Source: Butyrivibrio sp. XPD2002 (lineage in GTDB: Bacteria; Bacillota; Clostridia; Lachnospirales; Lachnospiraceae). From it: DNA of 64,000 nucleotides. The stretch spans positions 558,001 to 622,000 of the forward strand of contig NZ_AUIY01000001.1 in assembly GCF_000423945.1 (NCBI RefSeq), written 5' to 3'. Within the stretch, counting starts at the first letter, position 1. The number at the start of each line of letters is the position of its first letter. Of this stretch, positions 51,466-59,113 are shown piece by piece. A model generated the notes under the pieces. The model had not been told where the DNA came from. It did not search any database and worked only from the letters and a program-made list of their open reading frames with translations. A program made the translations under genes and the position numbers.

Positions 51466-52566
51466 GAAATCTCGGTCCATATTTATTTTGTAATCATATT
51501 GAGGATACAGTACTTTTAATTCGGAAATCACATCTTCATGTAGCTTTTGTTTATCCTTTTCCTTGAAGGAAACTACCATATCAAACGCTACTATATTTTT
51601 GATCTCGTCAAGATAAAATCCGTGAATCTGCTTTATATTTTCATGCTTGTTTATTATGCTTCTTACTATCTCATTCCTAAGTTTTCCTGCAGCTGAGCTG
51701 TCTGAGTTCTGGGAATAGATACTTATTCCCTCGATTGCAACTCCATGCTTCTCATATACTTTTGAAGCTATCTCTCTCTGCAGCTGGTCGAGTCTGTAAA
51801 TAGTGATGTTTTCAGGAACCTCTATATGCACTGACCCGATATATCTGTCCGGTCCGTAGTTGTGAAGAAGAAGGTCATAAGCTCCCTGAACCTCAGGAAA
51901 TGATGCGATCGTCTTCTTTATCTCACTGGAAAGCTCAAGATCAACTCTCTCACCAAGAATAAGTGATAAGTTATCGCGGAGCATTTCTAGGCCGGCCTTA
52001 ATGATCACAAGTGAAATAATTGCGCCAAGCCAGGCTTCAAGACTTACATGTGTAAATATAAAAATAATTGCAGCAACAAGGGTGGATGCTGAAATAACAG
52101 AATCCAGCTTTGCATCTTCACCGGAAGCCACCAGTGATTCTGAATTAACTTTCTCTCCTACCTTTTTTACATAGGTTCCAAGAACAATCTTCACTACAAT
52201 TGCAACAGCAACAATTACAAGCGATGCCGTCTGGTAATTGGGAAGTTCAGGATTGATAATCTTTTTTATTGATTCAACAAGCGAAGTTATACCTGCGTAG
52301 AGAACGATCACAGAAATCAGTGCTGCACTAAGATACTCGATACGTCCATATCCCAGCGGATGCTTCTTATCCGGCTCTTTTCCCGCAAGCTTGGTTCCAA
52401 TGATCGTGATTACGGAAGATAATGCGTCACTTAAGTTATTTACCGCATCAAGTACAATCGCAATTGAGCCTGATAATATGCCCACAGCTGCCTTGAAGCC
52501 AGCAAGAAGCATGTTAGTGATTATTCCAATAATACTTGTTTTTATAATGGTGGTATTTCTATCCAT
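51457..52566 (-). CDS. Cation diffusion facilitator family metal exporter, second copy
   Basis: 369 residues, same length and layout as the product of 26617-27726, with obvious similarity throughout (VLDAVNNLSDALSSVITIIG, HPLGYGRIEYLSA, DLLLHNYGPDRYIGSVHIEV). Six transmembrane helices with the DxxxD metal sites in TM2 and TM5 (ASGEDAKLDSVIS), then the extended cytoplasmic domain. It exports a divalent metal. AAAGGGG precedes the ATG. It is divergent from the CoA-pyrophosphatase-like gene; the intergenic region is under 100 bases. Confidence 0.9.
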   Translation of the reverse strand: MDRNTTIIKTSIIGIITNMLLAGFKAAVGILSGSIAIVLDAVNNLSDALSSVITIIGTKLAGKEPDKKHPLGYGRIEYLSAALISVIVLYAGITSLVESIKKIINPELPNYQTASLVIVAVAIVVKIVLGTYVKKVGEKVNSESLVASGEDAKLDSVISASTLVAAIIFIFTHVSLEAWLGAIISLVIIKAGLEMLRDNLSLILGERVDLELSSEIKKTIASFPEVQGAYDLLLHNYGPDRYIGSVHIEVPENITIYRLDQLQREIASKVYEKHGVAIEGISIYSQNSDSSAAGKLRNEIVRSIINKHENIKQIHGFYLDEIKNIVAFDMVVSFKEKDKQKLHEDVISELKVLYPQYDYKINMDRDFSD

Positions 52567-52626
52567 GATGTTAATCCCCTTTGATGTAAAATAGATTTAT
52601 ATAAGGATTATACACATTTGTATCTG

Positions 52627-52656
52627 TTGTGTGAAATTGTTTTTGTCGCTTATAAT
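52627..52656 (+). promoter_or_regulatory. Promoter of a probably leaderless Nudix gene
   Basis: TTGTGT (52627-52632), 18-base spacer, TATAAT (52651-52656), then six bases to the ATG at 52663. The geometry is the same as at the CDF gene (26617), again with no Shine-Dalgarno. Confidence 0.55.
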
Positions 52657-52662
52657 TGGAAT

Positions 52663-53265
52663 ATGAATACAAAAGAATTGCTAGAAAAAATCAGAAACAA
52701 CACAAAAGAAGACATGATTCCCCCAAAGAGCTCAGCTGTGATAATTCCACTGGTTGAGATATCCGGTGAGATTCATGTTTTATTTGAAGTGCGCTCCCCT
52801 GCCCTTAAATTCCAACCTGGAGAGGTATGCTTTCCAGGAGGCAGAATCGAAGCTGGCGAAGCGCCAATGGATGCTGCTCTTAGGGAGATTAGCGAGGAGC
52901 TTCTTATCGATTCCGGTAAAACAGAAATAATAAGCTCTCTAGCACCACTGTTTGGCCCTACGGGTTCACTGGTTTACCCCTATGTCGCTCTTTTGCATGA
53001 TTACAAAATGACATATTCTACTGATGAGGTAGCAAAGGTATTTACCTATCCTATCTCATTTTTTAAGGAGCATCCTGCTAATCGATATCCTATGCAGAAA
53101 CCAACAATTCCTCCGGACAATTTCCCATTTCAGAAAGTGACCGGAGGAACTGATACTTACAATTGGCATGTACAAAAATATGATATGTGGATATATGAAG
53201 ATACCGATCCTGTTGTCTGGGGCTTTACAGGAAGGCTTCTCCACGCATTTTTAGAGCTTATCTGA
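52663..53265 (+). CDS. CoA pyrophosphatase-like Nudix hydrolase (NudL type)
   Basis: 200 residues from the ATG at 52663. VLFEVRSPALKFQPGEVCFPGGRIE followed by AALREISEELLI contains the Nudix box with the NudL/YeaB-type preceding UPF0035 motif (RS-L-F-PGEVCFPGG). Such enzymes hydrolyse CoA or its derivatives to 3',5'-ADP and 4'-phosphopantetheine, or act as general cleaners. The preferred substrate is inferred from subfamily only. It overlaps the convergent secreted-protein gene by eight bases and appears leaderless. Confidence 0.85.
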   Translation: MNTKELLEKIRNNTKEDMIPPKSSAVIIPLVEISGEIHVLFEVRSPALKFQPGEVCFPGGRIEAGEAPMDAALREISEELLIDSGKTEIISSLAPLFGPTGSLVYPYVALLHDYKMTYSTDEVAKVFTYPISFFKEHPANRYPMQKPTIPPDNFPFQKVTGGTDTYNWHVQKYDMWIYEDTDPVVWGFTGRLLHAFLELI

Positions 53266-53800
53266 TAATATCCGACTCTGAACCAATATTATTTACGCAG
53301 TCATATATAACTTCACCATTTTTGCAGTATATCAGAGCCGTACCGGGATTCTTGTCATCAACAACGCAGATACTAAAATCCATACCAAATTTCTGATAAT
53401 ACGGTGCATATACCTCTGTAACCTGCCTCATTGTATCAACTACATAGTTCCAGCTATCTATGTACTGACTATCTTCCTTGGCAATTTTTGCAAACTCTCC
53501 AACGTCTTCGAATGCAACCTCTGCAAGTGCATAATCATCTCCTGTTGTAAATTTCACCTCTGCATTCTCATCACTCTTCATCAGTCCTTCGGTGAATTTA
53601 ATGAGTTCCTCCTTGGTAAAGGAATCCAACGCTTCCGCGCCTTCAGTGATAATCTCCTCTTCAGTTAATTCTCCGGCTATAGGCTCTGTTACACTCTGAG
53701 TGCTGCCTTCAATAGCATATACCTTAACAGCAGGCACCATAACCAGTGACATCATGATAGCTAAAACTGAAGTCGCTACTAATTTCTTGCTAATTGTCAT
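53258..53800 (-). CDS. Small secreted protein, member 2 of the paralogous family
   Basis: 180 residues. Signal peptide (MTISKKLVATSVLAIMMSLV, ending VYA-I), acidic spacer, then FTKEELIKFTEGLMKSDENA, VEFKTGDDYALAEVAFEDV, SWNYVVDTMRQVTEVYAPYY and a C-terminal NGEVIYDCVNNIG. It resembles the neighbour at 53866-54423 throughout and the protein at 47703-48257 more distantly. The two adjacent copies probably arose by tandem duplication. Function unknown; secreted. GAAGGAGG precedes the ATG, and its stop overlaps the convergent Nudix gene by eight bases. Confidence 0.8.
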   Translation of the reverse strand: MTISKKLVATSVLAIMMSLVMVPAVKVYAIEGSTQSVTEPIAGELTEEEIITEGAEALDSFTKEELIKFTEGLMKSDENAEVKFTTGDDYALAEVAFEDVGEFAKIAKEDSQYIDSWNYVVDTMRQVTEVYAPYYQKFGMDFSICVVDDKNPGTALIYCKNGEVIYDCVNNIGSESDIIR

Positions 53801-53821
53801 AAATGTTTACCTCCTTCTCCT

Positions 53822-53853
53822 AAAAAAGGCACAGAGATACATCCCCATGCCTT
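53822..53853 (-). terminator. Terminator between the two tandem secreted-protein genes
   Basis: AAGGCAC (53826-53832) pairs with ATGCCTT (53847-53853) with one G-U; six Ts follow on the minus strand. Sequence resembles 50841-50877. Confidence 0.7.
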
Positions 53854-53865
53854 AACTTTTCAATA

Positions 53866-54423
53866 TCATCTGCCAACCTTTTCTATATCTGATTCGCCAT
53901 CGTTTACTATGTCATATATCTTCTGTCCATTGCAGGAATAGATCAGGACCTTATCACGATCTGAGTCATCAACTGCATAGAGATGAACATTCATATCAAA
54001 TTTCTTATATAAGTCATAGTAAACTCCTGTGACGTCGCTTATGCCATCAACCACGTTATCCCATGACTCTTTATACGCGCTGTTGTTCTTTGCCAGCTCA
54101 GCAAATTGGGCAACATCATTAAAGCTGACCTCGATTGAAATATAGTCTTCTCCAACGTTAAATACGCAATCGGTACTGCCATCACCCTTCATCTGGTCTT
54201 CGGTAAACTTGATGAGCTCCTCGCGATTCATATTCTCGGCTATAGCTCTGGGGCTAAGCTCTACATCCTCTTCAGCAGTCTCAGCATCTATCTCAATAGC
54301 AGCTTTTTTTGTATCTCCACTTACGCTTCCTTCTATAGCGTATGCCTTAACAGAAGGAGCAAGTACAAACGACATCATAATTCCAATTATTGAAGCAGCA
54401 ACAAATCTCTTATTTATAGCCAT
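53866..54423 (-). CDS. Small secreted protein, member 3 of the paralogous family
   Basis: 185 residues. Signal peptide (MAINKRFVAASIIGIMMSFV, ending AYA-I), acidic spacer, then NREELIKFTEDQMKGDGSTD, CVFNVGEDYISIEVSFNDV, SWDNVVDGISDVTGVYYDLY and NGQKIYDIVNDG. Closest relative is the gene downstream (53258-53800), from which it is separated by a terminator, so each copy is probably its own unit. AGGGTTTT precedes the ATG. No family name known; the recurrence of REELIKFT and of a C-terminal IYD-VN suggests one shared fold. Confidence 0.8.
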   Translation of the reverse strand: MAINKRFVAASIIGIMMSFVLAPSVKAYAIEGSVSGDTKKAAIEIDAETAEEDVELSPRAIAENMNREELIKFTEDQMKGDGSTDCVFNVGEDYISIEVSFNDVAQFAELAKNNSAYKESWDNVVDGISDVTGVYYDLYKKFDMNVHLYAVDDSDRDKVLIYSCNGQKIYDIVNDGESDIEKVGR

Positions 54424-54532
54424 AGAAAACCCTCCATAAATAACTCTTCTTCAACACCTTTATTATATGAATCGCTGTTGTTACATACTATAAACACCAT
54501 ATAAAATCCCACTGACAATGATTTTATATATC

Positions 54533-54585
54533 AAAAAAATGCACGAATCCTGAAATTAAAATTCAAAAATCCCAAGATCCGTGCA
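54533..54585 (-). terminator. Terminator of mnmA
   Basis: TGCACGAATC (54540-54549) pairs with GATCCGTGCA (54576-54585) with one mismatch; seven Ts follow on the minus strand. It lies 21 bases after the mnmA stop. Confidence 0.8.
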
Positions 54586-54606
54586 CTATTGATCGCAATA
54601 TGGTAT

Positions 54607-55692
54607 TTAATCCTGTTCTCTCTGGATTATGCCGCCGCCAAGGACAATATCACCGTCATATAAAACAGCTGACTGTCCCGCTGTAATAGCTCGCTGAGGC
54701 TCGTCAAAAAGTATACGCGCCACTCCCCCTTCCTCTGCAGGAAGTGTAACCGTAGCAGGCTGCTCTTTATGTTTATATCGTATCTTAGCGCTGCATCTGA
54801 TATCACCCTCAGGCATCTTACCGGTTATCCAGTGGAAGTCCTTCACGATAACCTCTCTCTCAAAAAGGTCCTCATTATCTGACAGAACCACCTTGTTATT
54901 CTTTATATCAAGCTTGGTAACATAGAGCCTTCTGTCAGCCGGAACGCCCAGTCCGCGGCGCTGACCGATGGTGTAGTTGATTATTCCGTTGTGATGTCCA
55001 AGAACATTGCCATCCTTATCAACAATATCGCCGCCGGGATATTCCTTACCCCTGTAACGTTTTATCATGCCGGCATAATCACCATCCGGAACAAAGCAGA
55101 TATCCTGAGAGTCGCTCTTATGAGAGGTCACAAATTCATTATTCTCTGCAATCTGTCTCGCTTCCGTCTTAGTAAATTCACCAAGCGGGAAAACGGTATG
55201 GGACAGTTGTTCCTCTGTAAGGTCATATAAAACGTAGCTCTGATCCTTGTTAAGGTCAGCGGCTTTTTTCAGATAAAAATGTCCGTCCTTCTCTTCAATT
55301 CTCGCATAATGACCTGTGACGATATATTCACAGTCAAGCTCCTTAGCCTTTTTATAGAGAATATCAAACTTAAGATACTTGTTGCATCTGATGCAGGGAT
55401 TGGGTGTCTCTCCTCTCTCATAGCTGCATACAAAGGGCTCTATTACATTATCTATGAATTCCTTTTCATAATGAAAAATATGATAGGGTATCCCAATCTT
55501 CTCAGTGACTGCCCTGGCATCGTCAGTGTCCTTCTTGCTGCAGCAGGTTCCGAAAAGATCCTCACCTATCATATCGTTCTCATATAAGCGCATTGTACAG
55601 CCTATGCAGGAAAAGCCTCTCTCCTTCATAAGTTCTGCCGCAACGCTGCTGTCTACGCCACCACTCATGGCGATAAGTGCTGTCTTACTCAT
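54607..55692 (-). CDS. mnmA: tRNA 2-thiouridine(34) synthase
   Basis: 361 residues, full length. PP-loop AMSGGVDSSVAA (8-19), the catalytic pair in NPCIRC and SQDICFV, and the C-terminal beta-barrels with GQSAVLYDGD. It adds sulfur to U34 of tRNA-Lys, Glu and Gln, using persulfide relayed from a cysteine desulfurase. It is encoded 52 bases downstream of the metal repressor gene on the same strand; a functional link is not evident, and it may be the last gene of that transcript. GGAAAT precedes the ATG; its own terminator follows. Confidence 0.95.
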   Translation of the reverse strand: MSKTALIAMSGGVDSSVAAELMKERGFSCIGCTMRLYENDMIGEDLFGTCCSKKDTDDARAVTEKIGIPYHIFHYEKEFIDNVIEPFVCSYERGETPNPCIRCNKYLKFDILYKKAKELDCEYIVTGHYARIEEKDGHFYLKKAADLNKDQSYVLYDLTEEQLSHTVFPLGEFTKTEARQIAENNEFVTSHKSDSQDICFVPDGDYAGMIKRYRGKEYPGGDIVDKDGNVLGHHNGIINYTIGQRRGLGVPADRRLYVTKLDIKNNKVVLSDNEDLFEREVIVKDFHWITGKMPEGDIRCSAKIRYKHKEQPATVTLPAEEGGVARILFDEPQRAITAGQSAVLYDGDIVLGGGIIQREQD

Positions 55693-55744
55693 ATTTCCTC
55701 ATTTCCAAAATAGCCGTCTCAAAGTACCGACATATAACCAGAGG

Positions 55745-56068
55745 TCAGATGAATTTCTGTACTGCCTTCTGGAATTCCTCAACTGCAGTCATGTCACCGT
55801 CCTCAAGGGCATGCACAATGCAATGTGACATGTGCTCGTTGATTATCTCTTTGCCAAGGCTTTTAAGGGCTGAATTAACTGCAGAGAGCTGCATAAGTAC
55901 ATCTGCGCAATCCTCATCCTCTTCGATCATGGCCTTTACATGGTTAAGATGGCCGATCGCCTTGCTGAGTCTGTTTAATTGTTTTTTCTTCTCCTCCGGG
56001 GAGTGATAGTGGGCGTGTTCGTGTATCACGTGTCCCGCGTGGTTGTGTGTATGTTCGTGGCTACTCAT
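55745..56068 (-). CDS. CsoR/RcnR/InrS-family metal-sensing repressor
   Basis: 107 residues. The N-terminal tail is rich in His (MSSHEHTHNHAGHVIHEHAHYH). The helical DUF156 core has metal ligands Cys in EDCADVL and His-x3-Cys in NEHMSHC, the C-H-C set of CsoR and of the nickel sensor InrS; RcnR uses His in the last place. Together with the His-rich tail and its position in a cbiMQO nickel/cobalt operon, nickel or cobalt sensing is likely, although copper cannot be excluded. Metal binding should release DNA. A G-tract operator of the type bound by the family lies upstream of cbiM (58778-58789). It overlaps cbiO by eight bases. Confidence 0.88.
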   Translation of the reverse strand: MSSHEHTHNHAGHVIHEHAHYHSPEEKKKQLNRLSKAIGHLNHVKAMIEEDEDCADVLMQLSAVNSALKSLGKEIINEHMSHCIVHALEDGDMTAVEEFQKAVQKFI

Positions 56069-56810
56069 ATTTTTGATACCTCAACGGAAGCTCAAGTCCG
56101 TGTGCTTCTAATAATTCCTTATCCTTAAGTATAACATCTGCGCTGTCATCTGCGACAATCTTTCCGTCATGAAGAAGAATAATCCTGTCACAGGTATCCA
56201 TTATAAAATCAAGATCATGAGATGCAACTATCTTAAGGCAGGTAAGCTCGTTCAAAATCCCTATAAGATTGCGCCTGTTTCTGGGATCAAGTGCTATTGA
56301 CGGCTCATCCATCAGTATTATATCAGGCTCCATTGATAAAATGGTGGCTATTGCAGAAAGCTTCTTCTCACCACCAGAGAGCTTATAATTCTGCTTTTTA
56401 CGAAGGCTCTCAATGTGAACCTTTTTTAGAGCCTCTGTCACGCGGCTCTCCACCTCTTCCTTTGTAAGGCCATAATTCCTTGGACCAAAAGCCACGTCCT
56501 CTTCAACAGTAGCCATAAAAAGCTGACTGTCGGAGTCCTGAAAGACATATCCTATATGCTCTCGTATATGATTCAGGTTAGCCTTGTTTACAGCATGTCC
56601 TGCAACCTCGAGCTTGCCTTCATAATCAAGATATAGCCCCACAAGAAGCTTTAACAGGGTTGATTTACCTATTCCGTTTGCTCCTATGAGTCCTATTTTC
56701 TCGCCGTCCTTAGCATGAAGATTAATATCAAAAAGGACCTGGTGGCTCTTTTCATAAGAAAAGTTCAAATGTTCAATTGTCAGTAGTTCGCCGTGAACAC
56801 CGGTATGCAT
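56061..56810 (-). CDS. cbiO: ECF transporter ATPase subunit (CbiO-like)
   Basis: 249 residues. Walker A GANGIGKST, Q-loop VFQDSDSQLFM, signature LSGGEKK, Walker B IILMDEP and the H-loop ASHDLDF are all intact. It energises the nickel/cobalt importer with CbiQ and CbiM. Only one ATPase gene is present, so it acts as a homodimer, as expected for group I ECF transporters. Start ATG at 56810 with AGAGGTGG upstream; 13 bases after cbiQ and overlapping the repressor gene. Confidence 0.94.
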   Translation of the reverse strand: MHTGVHGELLTIEHLNFSYEKSHQVLFDINLHAKDGEKIGLIGANGIGKSTLLKLLVGLYLDYEGKLEVAGHAVNKANLNHIREHIGYVFQDSDSQLFMATVEEDVAFGPRNYGLTKEEVESRVTEALKKVHIESLRKKQNYKLSGGEKKLSAIATILSMEPDIILMDEPSIALDPRNRRNLIGILNELTCLKIVASHDLDFIMDTCDRIILLHDGKIVADDSADVILKDKELLEAHGLELPLRYQKYE

Positions 56811-56823
56811 AAATCCACCTCTA

Positions 56824-57597
56824 TCACAAAGCTATTAAGTGCCTGATAATCACAAATATCAATATCCAGGTAACAGTATATACTATATCAATTGGTTTCG
56901 CCTTTATTTTTTCCTGATCAAAATCGCCCTTGAAGCCGCGAAGCAGCATACTCTCATAGACGATTCCGGCACGGTCCATACTCCTTATGAGCCACATTCC
57001 AACAAGTGTCCCCCATGCACTGTAGTGGATACCGTTCTGACGGGGAGCGCGGAGCTTATAAGCGGTAATTATCCTGTCAGCTTCCTCACCCATGATGTAA
57101 AAATATCGTTCTATCAAAAGTATGACAATAACTATTATCTTGGGTACATGGATCATCCGAAGTGCCTGACAGAGCTTTTCAATTGAAGTCGTAGCGATCA
57201 GAATATACGCTGCCAGAACGGAATAAAAGCCCTTAAGCATAAGCGTCAGCATTGATATCACACCACCTGAAACACCAATCTCTCCTATATAGAGTACGAT
57301 GTCCGTATCAAAAAACGGATTCAGAATTCCAACGAAGATCACCAGTGGAAGAATAAGCCTCATTCGGTATATACCCTGCCTTATGGACAGTTCTCCCACA
57401 ATAAAACCGAAAATCGGATATGCTGACATCAAAATAAGTGGTGCCATTTCATACTTCCCAAATGATACCACTGTAAAAATATACAAAACGCTAACAAGCA
57501 GCTTCCCCAGAGGATGAAGGTCATTCATCCAGTGAGAACGCTGCCATAGCTCTTGTATCTTCTGAAATTCGTGTAGCTTTTTTTCGATTGAATCCAT
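56824..57597 (-). CDS. cbiQ: ECF transporter transmembrane (T) component CbiQ
   Basis: 257 residues with about five to six transmembrane helices. The coupling helices of T components are visible as AYKLRAPRQNG and ESMLLRGFKGDF, which carry the ARG/A-R-G motifs contacting CbiO. It links the ATPase to CbiM. GAGG precedes the ATG at 57597; it is 59 bases downstream of cbiM. Membrane location. Confidence 0.92.
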   Translation of the reverse strand: MDSIEKKLHEFQKIQELWQRSHWMNDLHPLGKLLVSVLYIFTVVSFGKYEMAPLILMSAYPIFGFIVGELSIRQGIYRMRLILPLVIFVGILNPFFDTDIVLYIGEIGVSGGVISMLTLMLKGFYSVLAAYILIATTSIEKLCQALRMIHVPKIIVIVILLIERYFYIMGEEADRIITAYKLRAPRQNGIHYSAWGTLVGMWLIRSMDRAGIVYESMLLRGFKGDFDQEKIKAKPIDIVYTVTWILIFVIIRHLIAL

Positions 57598-57656
57598 TAA
57601 ACCTCATTCACGAAGATCCTCTCTCCCACATGAGGATAATAAAGTCTCTTCGATTA

Positions 57657-58664
57657 TTATACAGTCTGCTGATCTGCCCCCTTCTTCTTGAAGAATCTGA
57701 ATGCATAGCAGGCGCCAACAAGAATAGCCACTACTACAAGGGCACCAACTATTCCCGAGAAGCTGGTTCCTGCAGCAGCCTCGCTGTTTTTAAATGCATA
57801 ATCAGGAAGAAGTGATGTTGCGCTCTGAATGCTGTCAGCAATCGCATAAGCTCCGCCTCTTGCCTCAAGTTCAGTGGTTCCTGCAACCTTCTCCATGGAC
57901 CACTCAAGACCATCCGGGAACGCTGAAGCAAAGAGAGAAACGATACCGCCACAGATAGCAGCTGCAACTCCAAGTACGATAACAGTTGTCTTAAGTGAGA
58001 GCTTACTCTCTTTTTTCTCCTCACCTACGCCCCATAAAAGCTCAGGTCTTGCTTCATTAACAAAGATAAGCACTGCTGCTGTTATAAGGCCTTCAACAAA
58101 GCCGATAGCAAGGTGAATCGGCTGCATGGTTGCTAAAAATACTCCGAAGGGAAGCTCTGTAATACCTGATGCAAGTGTCTCAAGAGTAACTGAAAAAGCT
58201 CCAAGCTGAAGTGTCAGAACGCATCCTAATATAGAAGCAAGAAGAATTTTGCCTCTTGTAGCTCCCTTTTTCATAATGGGCTTCCATATAAGCAGCGCCC
58301 CTATAAAGCACCCGTAAAAGGCCATATTCCAAACATTACACCCAAGCGCCAGCAGTCCGCCGTCAGCAAATAGCAGACACTGGACAAGCAGTACTCCTAT
58401 CATGGTAAGGAATCCGGCATAGGGGCCAAGGAGAGATGAAAGCATCATGCCTCCGCAGAGATGTCCTGATGATCCGGTTCCGGGTATTGTAAAGTTAAGC
58501 ATCTGAGTAGCAAAAACAAACGCACCCATAACTCCCATTACAGGAATTTTCTTAGGATCATTCTCCTCTCTGACCTGCTTAATTGAATAAGCAGCAGCTC
58601 CTGTAGATAATACATACATTGTCCCCGCAACAGCAGGTGATACCAAAGCATCCGCCATGTGCAT
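57657..58664 (-). CDS. cbiM: Nickel/cobalt ECF substrate-capture protein CbiM/NikM with fused N-type domain
   Basis: 335 residues. It starts MHMADAL, where the free N-terminus and His2 form part of the metal site in NikM/CbiM. The conserved histidine is in GTGSSGHLCGG. Seven transmembrane helices occupy the first ~215. After that the sequence contains FPDGLEWSMEKVAG, the PDGLE-type motif of CbiN/NikN, followed by a terminal TM: so M and N components are fused. It captures Ni(II) or Co(II) at the outer face. Promoter and G-tract operator lie upstream (58748-58789). Confidence 0.93.
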   Translation of the reverse strand: MHMADALVSPAVAGTMYVLSTGAAAYSIKQVREENDPKKIPVMGVMGAFVFATQMLNFTIPGTGSSGHLCGGMMLSSLLGPYAGFLTMIGVLLVQCLLFADGGLLALGCNVWNMAFYGCFIGALLIWKPIMKKGATRGKILLASILGCVLTLQLGAFSVTLETLASGITELPFGVFLATMQPIHLAIGFVEGLITAAVLIFVNEARPELLWGVGEEKKESKLSLKTTVIVLGVAAAICGGIVSLFASAFPDGLEWSMEKVAGTTELEARGGAYAIADSIQSATSLLPDYAFKNSEAAAGTSFSGIVGALVVVAILVGACYAFRFFKKKGADQQTV

Positions 58665-58747
58665 AATACAAATCCTCCGTATATTTGAATTGTTTAAAAT
58701 TAGCTTTATCTTAGAAACTGGTAGTATCCATGTCAGTTCCAGGGATA

Positions 58748-58789
58748 AGTATAATCATACATAATATTACTTACAAGCCCCCCAGGGGG
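58748..58789 (-). promoter_or_regulatory. cbiM promoter with CsoR-type G-tract operator
   Basis: On the minus strand: CCCCCTGGGGGG (58778-58789), immediately followed by CTTGTAA (-35 TTGTAA, 58771-58776), 17-base spacer, then TATACT (58748-58753). CsoR/RcnR-family operators are inverted G/C-tracts of this kind. Occupying it would block the -35, giving repression of the importer when metal is scarce or plentiful depending on the sensor. Confidence 0.75.
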
Positions 58790-58806
58790 TTATTAAATCT
58801 TGTATA

Positions 58807-59001
58807 TTGTATGCAAAAAATTCAGTTACTCATACAATTCAATCATATTTAAAGGGTGCATTTGCATTATGTGATTTGTTTATGATTTTATTATATTTTG
58901 TTCAAACTTTCCTTAGAATTATAATTGTTCTTTTAGGCTTCGGACATACTTTGGACAAATATAATCGCTATTATAGACTTATCAGAAGTGAGAACTTCTG
59001 A
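58807..59001 (+). CDS. Doubtful 64-residue hydrophobic ORF
   Basis: Frame starting with TTG at 58807; no ribosome site. Residues 20-46 (CDLFMILLYFVQTFLRIIIV) are hydrophobic and could span the membrane. A terminator with a T-run lies downstream on the plus strand (59085-59113), and two further hairpins lie at its end, so a transcript may exist even if the ORF is not real. No family recognised. Confidence 0.25.
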   Translation: MYAKNSVTHTIQSYLKGAFALCDLFMILLYFVQTFLRIIIVLLGFGHTLDKYNRYYRLIRSENF

Positions 59002-59058
59002 CTCCCCCAACAAAACTTTTTTCATACCAGAGCCGTCAGATTCCCCATCTGACGGCTC
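58984..59058 (+). other. Two perfect hairpins of unknown role
   Basis: AGAAGTGAGAACTTCT (58984-58999), 6-bp arms; GAGCCGTCAGAT / ATCTGACGGCTC (59030-59041 with 59047-59058), 12-bp perfect stem with loop TCCCC. Neither has a T-run directly after it. Confidence 0.5.
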
Positions 59059-59084
59059 CTCCTCCGTTTAGGGATAAATTAGTT

Positions 59085-59113
59085 ACTCCGGAGCCTTAGC
59101 TCCGGAGTTTTTT
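59085..59113 (+). terminator. Plus-strand terminator next to ygiQ
   Basis: ACTCCGGAGC (59085-59094) pairs perfectly with GCTCCGGAGT (59099-59108), loop CTTA, then TTTTTT. It would end a plus-strand transcript for which no good gene is seen. It may also protect the ygiQ 3' end. Confidence 0.7.

Noticed and set aside
58665..58747. Cobalamin or NiCo riboswitch in the cbiM leader
   Set aside because: The leader is about 80 bases and lacks the four-helix NiCo pattern and any cobalamin B12-box.
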